A stretch of 64,000 nucleotides of DNA. It comes from Armillaria gallica (Eukaryota; Basidiomycota; Agaricomycetes; Agaricales; Physalacriaceae). The stretch spans positions 2,108,001-2,172,000 of the forward strand of contig JBANDB010000014.1 of the NCBI GenBank assembly GCA_037576215.1, read 5' to 3'. Below, piece by piece: positions 13,009 through 23,293 of this stretch. Position 1 is the first letter of the stretch. Each line of letters begins with the position of its first letter. The notes under the pieces are model-generated. The model was not told the origin of the DNA, ran no database searches, and saw nothing but the letters and a program-made list of their open reading frames with translations. The translations under genes were made by a program, and so were the position numbers.

Positions 13009-14250
13009 CTACCCTGATGATTCTGTAGCTCGTGATTCCATAGCTGCCTGACCCGCGGCCGTGGCAGCAAGTCTGGATCGCTTTCTTTCCGCCTCTAAGG
13101 ATGGCGACATTTCATCAGAATACGATAGATAGGGCCCTGCAAAGATAACGTACCGGCCTCCTTCTCTCTTTCAATCTCAGAAACGATGGCCTCAATTTGT
13201 GACAAATCTAGGTTCTGTGAAAGAACATTCAGTCAAATTGGATAGGAAGTTGGAAGTCAACATTTGACGCACTGTGACCTTTCCGTAGCTCTCCATCACA
13301 CTGATTTCAATGTTCTTCGCGCCCGTTTGTACGACTTCGAGCAAGCTCTTGACGGTTAACTTGATGGCTTCCTCTCGAGACAGGTCGTCCTTGTGATTCT
13401 TTTCTAGGAATTCACGGACGGTCTTCGACGATCGACCAATGGCGTTAGCCTATTTATCGTAGGAGACTTAGTACAGTTATCTCCGGAACACATGCTTAAG
13501 ACATTTACCTTCCAAGCGCTGTAGATTCCACTGGGCTCAGTTTGGTAAAGACGAGGTCTGCTATCATGGGGATCGAATCCGACGATCAACGTTGAAATGC
13601 CGAATGGTCTGACACCTCCGGATTGGGTGTATTTCTACAATGCACGTTTACTTCCCAAACCGATTGAATTGACGTGTAGACGCCTACCTGCTGGATGCCA
13701 GCAATATGTCTTGTGATGTATTCAACGGTGACAGGATCCTCGACCGTGAGACGGTGACTTTGACACTCTATTCGAGCCTTGTCAATCAGCACGCGGCCGT
13801 CCGCCGTGAGACCTGCGAAATGAGTACATCGGTCCGCGTAGCGACATGCAGATCGTACGCACCAGCAAATGCCAAGCAAATGTGATCATCCAGCATCACA
13901 ACCTTCCTCACTGTTCTCGAATCTTGCAGCTGTAGTACCGACTTCTTCTCCACGCCCAAAATTACCACGTCCTTTCCCCGAACACCTACCTACATACAAT
14001 ATTAGACGTGTGATGATACCTTGCCAAAGGTAGAGTACTCACAGCACAGGTACCTTTTCTCACAGCTTCAGCAGCATATTCAACCTGGACCACACCAAGA
14101 CAGTAAGAACTTGTTTATTGGACACGGTGTGAATCTACCTGGAATAAATGACCATCGGGTGAAAAGACGGTAAGAGCTGTTAATACCAATGAGCTATCGA
14201 GGTCGACATTAGAATAATATGTGCGTACCGCGATCGTATGACCTGGACAT
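13009..14250 (-). CDS. PRE6: 20S proteasome subunit alpha4
   Basis: One of the seven alpha-ring subunits that form the gate of the 20S core particle. The gene starts at 14250 with a 22-nt exon (MSRSYDR) that splices to [13 protein letters not shown], the proteasome alpha signature, then [20 protein letters not shown]. Later exons give [60 protein letters not shown] and [27 protein letters not shown] and the QTGAKNIE block match alpha4 (yeast Pre6, human PSMA7) better than the other alpha subunits. The C-terminus is a charged helix ending ATESSG. All exons are in frame and no active-site threonine is expected in an alpha subunit. Confidence 0.95.
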
Positions 14251-14556
14251 GATTTCAGTTCAGCACGATGGAAACAAGTGAAAGTCGATGAACAAGAATT
14301 CGTATGCCCGTACACGCGTCGCGCTCCCAATTGGGCACATTATGTCAGCCGATCATGAGCCGAAGCGGCAGGTGGGCCGATATCCGACAGTTGGCTACTC
14401 ATCCTCAACGCCCACAGTGGCTTGCAGAGTTCCCATTGACTACGCCAGAATAATTTTGAGTCGCTTTGGCAGATTTAGTGATGGATAGTAAGGCACGCAT
14501 CTTACGGCCTTGATTTCCTTCCATTAAGTACTAACCTCAAGTTCTATCTACGCAGC
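14251..14556. promoter_or_regulatory. Divergent promoter region between PRE6 and the C78 peptidase gene
   Basis: About 300 bp separate the PRE6 start codon (minus strand) from the first recognisable exon of the plus-strand peptidase gene. Short open frames here do not resemble the zinc finger often found at the N-terminus of ZUP1-type proteins. Any missing first exon of the peptidase should lie here. No clear core promoter element is seen. Confidence 0.4.
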
Positions 14557-15987
14557 ATGGCACAGACTCCGGACCTTCATCGAGCCGCAATCCCACATCG
14601 ACTAGGAAACACCATAGAAACAAGGATGAGTCTGGAAAACACGAGGGACATGCTATTGAAACCGACAGTTTTTGGTACCAGTCCTTGCAAACACCGCCGC
14701 CCTCGAACTTTACACCGGGTGCGTCACATTCTCATAAGCACGTACATGCGGTACAACACGTGTTAATTCAGCATTCGCTAGGTATGATATTACTCCTTAA
14801 GAAAGCGCTTTTGAATTCGCACTCTCGGGGAAAGACAAGACGCGCTGTTCTATGCTTTGATCGTATAGTGTATGTTTCTGGCCAAAGCTGGGATGCCGGC
14901 TGGGGTTGCGGGTTTGTGTCTTCCCGTCTTCTTATTCATAGATTCTGACACCTGACGAAGGTACCGGAATTTTCTTATGTCCTGTTCAGCCTTGATGGAT
15001 CAGCACTTCCAACCAATGTACTTTCCGCTCCTCGACAGCCCAATCTCTCCGAGTGTGAGACAGCTTCAGTGGTGGCTGGAGGTTGCTTGGTCATCAGGTA
15101 GACTCCCATCTCTAGTGAAGTGATTATGTACTAAACCCTCTTCGCTAAGGTTTTGATGTTCAAGGGGCGTCACAACTTTCGCCCTTGGTAGATTCGAAGA
15201 AGTGGATTGGTGTTTCAGGTATAGACTTAATTCTCCTATTCTTCGGTCACTTTTAAAGATTCCTTATAGACTTATACACTGCGTTTTCATCTCGGGGGAT
15301 ACCGTAAGTTACATCTCTTCCCGTGCCATCGTTAGCTCAAGGTCTGATCATATCAGCTGTGAACTAGTTGATTTCAACTACAAGCAATCCTTTCATGGTA
15401 GGTCCTTTTTTCATTACGTTCATCTTTTTGTTGATATATCCGGAAACGCAGGAAATAATGCCCTTATGCAATGGATCGTCGATTACTTCTCGCCGCCTAC
15501 AGAAATACGTCGGCCAACCAACTTAACGGAAGCGCTGATGAACCCTTCTGTAACGTGCACAGAAAAAATGCCCATCATCTTACAAGATGGTTGGCATTCT
15601 CGCACTGTCGTTGGCTACGAAGAAATCAGTGATTCTACAGTGAACCTTCTTGTTTTCGATCCTTCTCGGTCAGTATTTTTATCGATATAAAAAGTGCGCG
15701 CTAATCTGTCAAACAGCCGGCCCCGCTCCAAGATACGTAAGGCTGCTCTCGACATTACCGACGCCGCATCTGCGCGGGTAGAAGACGAGCTCTTGCATGA
15801 TGCCTTGAAACTTTTCCGGTATAAGTTGTTCAAGAATATATTTGGGTTTGTGCAGTCATCAAACTTTATTCTATCTGCTGACTCTTTGAGTAGGAAGCAG
15901 TGGCAAATTTTGTATTTCCCTATGACGGAACCTCTGACGGAGTATCAGATGGAAAAGAGGAAGTTTGTGGCGAGCACACGGGCCTAA
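14557..15987 (+). CDS. Peptidase family C78 protein (ZUP1/Mug105-like, possible deubiquitinase)
   Basis: Cysteine peptidase of the UFSP/ZUP1 family; in fungi, which usually lack UFM1, the relatives are thought to cleave ubiquitin chains. The spliced frame runs WYQSLQTPPPSNFTPG, then MILLLKKALLNSHSRG. Next comes the catalytic block SWDAGWGC (Cys codon at 14907-14909) followed directly by GYRNFLMSCSALMDQHFQ. Then KKWIGVSDLYTAFSSRGIP, ELVDFNYKQSFHG, PIILQDGWHSRTVVGYE (catalytic His) and LLVFDPSR (catalytic Asp). Cys, His and Asp are all present, so the enzyme looks active. The start is uncertain: 14557 is where the coding frame becomes visible after an acceptor site, so a first exon upstream is likely. 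The last intron near 15820-15890 is also not settled. It is convergent with TFB3. Confidence 0.85.
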
Positions 15988-16222
15988 GTGCGGTTCAAGT
16001 GGAAATCCATGTGTACGATGCTTTTAGATTGATTTATTATGCTTTGGGGCTAAACTCTACACTTCTCACGCCTTTCCAACACGTATGACTTACGCCTCTT
16101 AATGCCTATGTATGTGTATCGTTGTAATATTCTGTTTTGAGGCAGCGGTTATGAGTAATGTACATGACGACTCCTGTGGTATATGCTACAACGTAGGGCT
16201 ATTTTCCAAAGGCTTCGCTACT

Positions 16223-17584
16223 TCACGACGCCATAATTACATCACCATCTGTAAGTGACGGGTGACCTTGAACTCCTTCAGGATCAAGATCCAAACCCTC
16301 CAGAGGCGGGAGTTCCAAACCAGCAACAGCGAACCTCAGCGCCCGTTCCCAAGCCTCCTCGACTCGATATCCTCCACCACGCATTATTCCCTCTCTATCT
16401 TTCCTCACCGTCTCACTGTACAAATCATCGTATCCACCTGGTTTTAGGACGTACATATCTTCGAATGAATACCAGTCGTCCTGGAAAGGGACATGGGGCA
16501 TGTCCAGCATAGTGCCGGCAGTTTTCGAGCGCGTTTTCAACAGTTTCGCGTAGTCGGCTCCGAGACCCAACCTCGACATAGAAGAAACACGATTTGATGA
16601 ACGCTTGAGGGCATTCGCCCGAGATTTAGCAATGAGTTTGGTTGCGTCCTTCTCGCTGGTCTCTAGTTTGTCAATGATCTCTTGCCGCTCTTTCTCTTTC
16701 TCCAAACGTTCTGTTTCTTCCTCCCTGAGAAGTTCAGCTGCGCGCTGTTCACGCTCGTGTCTCTCGAATTCTTCTTGTTCTTTCAAGGCAAGGCGTATGC
16801 TTCTTCTCGCTGGAGGTTGAGGGTAATGAGAGCTGCGTTGGCGGCCTTGTACGCTGCGATACGTTTTTCGGTCTCAGGAACGTCAATGTTATTGATGAGA
16901 TTGAAGGCTATCGTTCAATTTCAATGAGGTCCGTGGTGGACAGAGAACTCTTCACCTATGTCCTCCACTTCCTCGAGGTAGTCATTGAAGGACCTCAGAT
17001 CGTCAAAGTCTTCTCTCCTTTTATTGAACCTGTAAAAGAGTTCATTACTTTGAAAGTGTTTGACGAAATCCTGACACACTCTTTGGCGATCCGCCTGCGA
17101 ATGGCAACTTCCTTTTCGACACCAAGTCTTCAAATGTTTGCGGTGTAAATGCAAGTTTTCGGAGAACGGTGTTGCAAATAGGACAAGGTGCAGGACCTAG
17201 CGTGAACAAGCGATCTATGCAAGATTCGCACCTTCAATATGAAGTGTCAATCTCGTCAAACGAGACAAAGGTGGTAAAGCATACATTTTATGGTAACAAG
17301 AACTGACGAGCAAACGAAGTTTGGGATTCAAATATCGGTCGCTCTTGCAGACGGGGCATTGGTCATCCATTGACTAGAATATCAATGAGATTTTGGCGCA
17401 GACTTGAAAAGAATCCGCTAACAAAATATTCGGCCGTTCTTCCTGACGGGTCCTTGACGCCTCCACCAAATATTGTCGTTGAAGTACTTTGCACTTGGGG
17501 CGTCGTCGGTCGAGTATGTCCATTGGAGCCTCCTGCACCACCCTTCTTGACGGTCTTCCCTTGGAGCCAACTTCTGGATGCCAT
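16223..17584 (-). CDS. TFB3: TFIIH/CAK assembly subunit TFB3 (MAT1), with two apparent frame breaks
   Basis: Links the CDK-activating kinase to core TFIIH. Exon 1 starts MASRSWLQGKTVKKGG at 17584. After one intron the N-terminal RING appears: CPVCKSDRYLN, then SSCYHKMCESCIDRLF, then CPICNTVLRK, a complete C3HC4 set. It continues with TFEDL, AIRRRIAKEFNKRREDFDD, LEEVEDIAFNLINNIDVP, and the coiled-coil EQEEFERHEREQRAAELL. The C-terminus is GDVIMAS. Two breaks need one missing base each to keep the frame. One is at about 17121-17123, between EDL and VEKEV, where a GGG appears as GG on the coding strand. The other is at about 16792-16794, before LALKEQEE, where a CCC appears as CC. Splicing does not explain either. 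For an essential gene, sequence error is likelier than loss. Confidence 0.85.
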
Positions 17585-17763
17585 GGTGGTATTGGACGAA
17601 GAGGGTATACGATGAGTCAGGGTCGGCTTTGAAATCAAACAACGGTGCAAATAATTCTCGTCTCTTCTACTACCATCGTCCAGCCATCCGGTTCTCTAGC
17701 AATGACCAATGTAGACGCTTCCAATCTCATGGTCTCCGAGGCCCACCTTATCCTTGACCATGT
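17585..17763. promoter_or_regulatory. Divergent promoter between TFB3 and the WD40 gene
   Basis: The two genes point away from each other, with about 120-180 bp between start codons, so they probably share a promoter region. An ATG at 17702 opens a 23-codon frame (MTNVDASNLMVSEAHLILDH) that ends at TAG 17771-17773. That could be the true N-terminus broken by a mutation, or an upstream open reading frame. Confidence 0.4.
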
Positions 17764-19271
17764 ATGCGTCTAGTTGTTCACGAATGTCTTCAAATACCCA
17801 CCTCGGTCTCCCAGTCCCGCAAGGAGAAGGCAGAGAGAACAAAAGATCTCGGATCGCCTCTACAACTTCCTGGGAAGGCTCTTGCAGTAGAAATACTAGG
17901 CAACGACGCGTGGATAGCGGAAAACACGACCATTATCCGAAGACTGGAGCTCGAGGTACGTATGACTGCGCGTCTCGGGGAACACATCAACATCATCTGC
18001 TCAGACAGGCAAAACTCTGCAAGTATATCGCGGCCATACAGGCCCTGTGACATCTATCGCTTTCTTCGAAACAAGCGGCAGTTCCGGAGCACGAAAACTT
18101 GTGATATCCGGTTCTTGGGATAAAGTGGAATCTGTCCTCTATCTCCAGTCACGTACTAACCTGTGATCAAGACCATCAAAGTCTGGGACAGAGACGTAGG
18201 TCGTGGCGTTCAGATTCCGCTGGCGTTTGGTAAACAATTCATAGACGAAAGAACTGCTGTCATCTACCGACGCTCACGACGATTTCGTCAAGTTTCTTTT
18301 GGTTTTTCCAGACCTCAAACTTCTCGTTTCTGGCAGTTCTGACAAGATTGTGAGATTCTGGTGGGAGCAGGCTTCTTTGTTGCCTGACCGCATGGAGCTT
18401 ATCTTACCACTAGGGACCTATCCTCGGTTTTGGAAGGTCCGCTACATCCTCTAGGGTCAATATCGTCCCATACTCGGCCTGTAGAATGCATCGATGGCAC
18501 TGTCAATTCTGATCAGTCAGTCGAGCTCTGCACAGGAGACACTATGGGGGTTATCAAAGTTTGGCACCTGCAGAAAGAAGGTGGCGCCTCGCCACGCTGG
18601 AAGAGTTCTCTTAAATACGAACTGACCCATCATCGAACACGGATAAATGATATGCATTATGGGAACGGCCAGCTCTGGACAGGTGAGCCCGAACGACTAT
18701 GATGTTTCGCTGCTGTGGCTCATACGGAAATGGACAAAAGCGTCTTCTGATGACACCGTTCAAGTCGTTACCGTAAACCCTACCTCGGAGGCAGACAAAG
18801 TACCTCGGTTCATGACGCATCCTACAGCAGTTCGGTGTCTTCTCCCCATTGCATTGACAGATCTAGCCGAGCCGTACTTGATTACCGGTTCAGCCGACGT
18901 CATACGTGCATATGATGTGTCCTCTATCGAGGAGCCGGAAATTCTAAGTGAGATTGATGCACATTGGCACGATGTCACGGCTTTACGTCTTTGGATGCGC
19001 AAGTTCACAGGGGCAGACGGGTATACTCGTATTGAACCGTGGGTTCTCAGCGCCAGTCTTGATGGCACGCTGCGGAAGTGGAAGTTATCTGGTATGTGCG
19101 ATCTACTTCCCTGTGGAATCTTAGAATGACAGTCGGGCAGAACTTTTGGCTCCACCGCCTCAGGCGACATCGGCCACGGCGAAACCCAAAAGTCCAGTGC
19201 CACAGGAACCGCAATCCATCTTAACAGAAGAAGAGGAACGGGAGCTGGCCGAGCTCATGGATGATGATTAG
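17764..19271 (+). CDS. WD40-repeat (beta-propeller) protein
   Basis: A WD40 protein of about 400 residues with a C-terminal acidic tail. The repeats are in order: VYRGHTGPVTSIAF...LVISGSWDKTIKVWD; STDAHDDFVKFLLVFPD...LLVSGSSDKIVRFWD; SSHTRPVECIDGT...LCTGDTMGVIKVWHL; THHRTRINDMHYGNGQLWTA-SSDDTVQVV; THPTAVRCLLP...LITGSADVIRAYD; DAHWHDVTALRLW...VLSASLDGTLRKWKLS. Introns fall cleanly between or inside repeats. The end is TEEEERELAELMDDD. I do not recognise the orthologue; a scaffold role is inference from the fold. The start is uncertain. The frame from 17764 is continuous into AWIAENTTIIRRLELE, but an upstream frame from 17702 (VFKYPPRSPSP after a TAG) looks as protein-like, so the N-terminus may contain an error or a missed intron. 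Confidence 0.8.
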
Positions 19272-21523
19272 GTTTGTTGGTGGCTTTTATCAAACCTAGA
19301 AATCGGTCTGGAGATGCTGTAAGATTAGCTCTAGGTCTGTTTCAATGTATATGCAGATAATCTCAAAAACGTCAGTAAATCTAGCCGGCAAGTCTACGGT
19401 GATTCGGTCACCTAGGAAATAGTCTTTGCCCTAGCGGTCCTTTTTTGTTGTCCTGAACGGCCATATTCTTTTATAGTCTCGACCGTCGTTCGAAAATCCC
19501 AACAAATAGTAAGGAAACTCCCTTCTCCTGCTGCGATGCTTTTAGTTAGTCATCATATCAGTCCGCACTTCACCACTGATGCCAGTGGAATGGACAGAAG
19601 ACGAGTAAATAGCAGTTCGTGGCAGTTGTAAGAATAGTGGTAACATCAGTGACAGCTGGAAAACTTTGATTTATGAATCCATAGGCTACTCATTTTGTAT
19701 CAGTATTATTCTTTATCGCTCAAGTGGCTGGAGGCCCCGAAGGCAGTCCTAAGATTTGTATAGGAACTCTGAAATCCACGTGACCGTAACATATACATTC
19801 ATAGCGCATCATTCTACGGTATCTATCACTATTTCGGCATAATCTAAAATGAGATTCCGTGCTGTGAGATTGAAGGATAGGGGGGAAATGATCCCCGCTC
19901 GTCCCAGGCTATCGGTACTCATCCTGTCACTTCTTGTTCCTTAGTCTACTGAATATTCTTCCGGGTATCACCTTATGCTCAACATGATGAATTCCCTTAC
20001 ACTCCCACGTTGACCGTCTTCCTGTGGAACAATGCCGGAGTCCTTGGTTAGAGGCGTAAAGAAGGCGTTGAAGATTATTACAATGGCAGGCATACTCAGA
20101 AGTATCTGTCTGTCAATCAACACAGAGAAACACGTCGAAATTTGGGTTTTGGGTCTCGCGCAGAGGTCATTCTTTATCATCTTCTGGAGGAAGCGGCGTT
20201 GGCCGCGCTCGAGACCCCATGTGTTGCGCTGAATGTATTTGTCGTGGAGCATCTTGCAAAAGCATCTTAGAGAAGAGTCGAGGTTGTACGAATCAGGTGG
20301 CCGAGTTACGACAGGCATACCTGTCTACGGACCTCCCCAGCGCCGGTTCATTGTGCTTTACTGGTTCACACACGTACATCTCGCGGAATGATTTCCCAGT
20401 TCTAGCCGGCGTTGTCCACCCAATCTACGAGGAACTAATACCTCTCCCGCAAAGAATACATGCCTGCCTAAGGCTGCTCTTCAACCGCGTGAGTTAAAAG
20501 GAGATCCTCCGGGATACGGCTCAGCGAGAATAATATTACTGTGAACTCCGTCGTTTTGGTAGTATCCCGGGACTCCGTATGGAGGGTATAGCTACGAGTG
20601 GTCGAAGTGGAATTGACAAGGATAAATTACGCACGACTTGAATGTCCATTTTCATAGGTATTTGCGTACGGATTTGTTCCCTGAAGATGGCGACAATATT
20701 TTTGTTCATCTCCGAGGGAGAAAAGGCGCTTGAGGCTAGCAGTTCATTATATTCGAGCTCAGATTGGCCTACCAGCTAGGCTCCGCCTTCTAAGTTTGGG
20801 TTAGGAAGAGGTCTATCAGAAACAGTTCTGCATTGTCCCACTGTACATACCCATATGCTTGCGCTGATAGTACTGCCATGCTCTGCACGGTCGGGTTGCG
20901 TCTCATCGAGAATGAGCAACGGCTCGGCGAGGAACACCTATCAGCTTGAAGTTTTCACCAGTATGCAACAGCCCAAATCTTCGCAAGCCTGTCAATAATA
21001 TAACGTGAAAGACACCCATTGGAGGACATTCTCGTCCGTTATCATTCTGAGAGCTGAGCTTGTGATTGCCCGAGATATAGATAGCTCAATCATCGCTCCT
21101 TCCTTGAAACAAGCTTGACTCTTCAATAGAACGCACGTGGACGACGTAGATTGTACAACGTTCCATATGTCTAGGTCCAAAGACAGCCATGGCGTGAGTA
21201 CAATAACCAACACGTACCTCATGGAGGAGATGATGAAGATCGCTTCATCGACCCCAACGCTAGAAAATGAAAATGAGTACTAGTGCAATGAAAAACAATT
21301 ATTACATTGAACAGAGTTTAAACTATGTAGGTATGAGACGACACTGATGGGTAGCAGCAGCAAATGAGAGGTATAAAGACTAAACTTGAGCGCGAATGAG
21401 GCAGATAGGAGAGAATGAGTATTATCGAGTAATTTAATGCCTGAAATCCTATACTGAAACACTGACGAAAACGAAAACAAATGATGCACAAAAATCAGAA
21501 ATCCAAAGGAATCGCAAAAAGGA
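19272..21523. other. Gene-free stretch of about 2.25 kb
   Basis: No supportable gene. A minus-strand open frame at 19968-20318 (116 codons) has a hydrophobic stretch (MPAIVIIFNAFFTPL) but no neighbouring exons, and another at 20992-21222 is similar in quality. They could be remnants of a decayed gene. I could not link them into a protein. Confidence 0.4.
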
Positions 21524-23293
21524 TTATAAAATAGGCCAACTGCCCTCAGCTTTCCATTTGTCAATCATGTCCTTGATCGTGTCATGATTGAACCGTGGCT
21601 TGCTCAGCTGGTACCCGGTCACAGTCTTGATCTTGGAGTTACTGAAACCGACGACAGTCTTCTCTAGGTAGTACTTGTCCATGTAGGCGGACAAAGGCGT
21701 GTTAGGAATCGGAGGATCAGACTTGAGGATCATCTCTGTCCAGTGACCGACATGAAGTTCATTAATTTCCTCGACGATGTCGTCCTTCAGCTGTTAGAGG
21801 GTATTAGTAGGGCATTGGTGTGAAAAAGTGGACTGCGTCACCTTGAATATAGTGTTCTCGAAGAAGTTGAAGAAATCAAAAGTTGTGCCAAAGAATGATG
21901 TACAAAGTTGACCGGTCTCCGCCAGCGTCATTTGAGAATCATCGGCCTAAGGGAATGTCGTGAAGAACACAAAATAGGACAAGCTGTCCACTCACAAGGT
22001 TGAACAGAGGGGCAGCGACTTTCTTGTCATGTGCGGGTGCCTCAGGGACATCCTTGAGCTTGCTTTTGTCATTGTGGAATGGTATATCCTCCCCTGCGGC
22101 CTCGTCAGCTGCCTTCCTGCCCAAAGGTGCCATCCACTGGGCGCAAGCCCACAAGCCGCCAGCAATATCCTCCACGTGGACAGTATGCGATGGATGTTTT
22201 CCTGGAGACCATCTATACAAAAGTAAGATAAAGAGGCGCATGAATCATCGGCAAAGGCTGTTACAATGACTTCATGGGCTTATTCATATAACCATAGACA
22301 GCTGCGACCGTGATGAACGACGCCACTACAATTCATCGGGATTAATGATATCGGACGGAAAGCATCTATCACTCACTGGTACCATAATCTGTATAAGGGC
22401 CATAACCCAACGCGACCCGTAAAATGACCAAGTTGAGGCTGGAAAGAAGTTGAGGTGAGCCGAGACTGGGAGTCTGGCCAAAGACGCACTCTTCCATATT
22501 GGCCAAGATTCGCAAGGTTTCGTGCCACCAAGTCCCAACTGTACCTGAGGGTTTTGGATTCTGCTTTTCGTCCCACGGGCCTTTATTTGATGTTTCATAG
22601 AATGGAAGCTGTAGTCGAACGTATGCCTTGACTTTGCGTTTTGCGGCCTCTTCGCCGAGTATTCTGGCAACATTGCATGTAGTTGACATTTGTATCTGAA
22701 ATGTGGTGAGACCGAATGGCAAAGAGCAGGGAAACGAGCTCACCATGTCTGTCCGATCCTGGCGCACTTCACCAGTCAAATCAAAGACGTAATCGTATGG
22801 GGGCTGGCCCTCGGGCGGGTCAAAGAGAGGTGGGATATTGGCTGTTTTTTGTGAGCATATAGGAAATGTACTGAAAGGCGACTCCACGTACACGGAACCG
22901 TCAGGTTTGCCTGCTGATAGTCAACCTCCTCCTTCTCAAGAATCTTCGGGAACTCTGCTCCAATATATCTGAGATGATGGATGATTGGCGATCAAGGTCA
23001 AGAGGTCGAGTAGGTGGTTCACTCACGTAGTCGCAGGCGCGACTTGGTATTTATCGACCATCCGTACATGCTGCAATGAATTCAGATTGAATATTCCAGC
23101 ATCGCGCAACGAATACGGACTGAGACTAATGGATCTCCTTCCAGCGGAACCAGATAAGCTGCCAGCGCACGCGAATAGGTATTCAGACCGCCTGGAAACG
23201 TCGATAAGGATAGATGTGAGTATGTCGGGCATTGCTGTTGGCGCTGTGCTCACCAAAGATGAGGACACTGGGTTTCTGCGAAGAATCAGTCAT
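21524..23293 (-). CDS. NAD(P)-binding Rossmann-fold protein (extended SDR/epimerase-like)
   Basis: The spliced protein starts MTDSSQKPSVLIFGGGLN at 23293, a beta-strand plus glycine-rich turn as in nucleotide-binding folds but without the full GxxGxxG pattern. It continues SRALAAYLVPLEGDPLVSHV and RMVDKYQVAPATT, then YDYVFDLTGEVRQDRTDM, where the substrate pocket of extended SDRs lies. RNA-like or catalytic triads are not obvious; YVRLQLPFYETS and LVILRVALGYGPYTDYG occupy the usual Tyr-Lys and PG-Y positions. TVHVEDIAGGLWACAQW follows. The C-terminus is YQLSKPRFNHDTIKDMIDKW. I count about six introns. This is a conserved basidiomycete family of unknown substrate. Whether it is an active oxidoreductase is unclear because the catalytic motif is not standard. 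Confidence 0.8.

Noticed and set aside
20032..20497. Possible pheromone receptor or other membrane gene in the 19.3-21.5 kb gap
   Set aside because: I compared remembered features of STE3-type receptors and found no matching helices or order; the frames do not link by splice sites.
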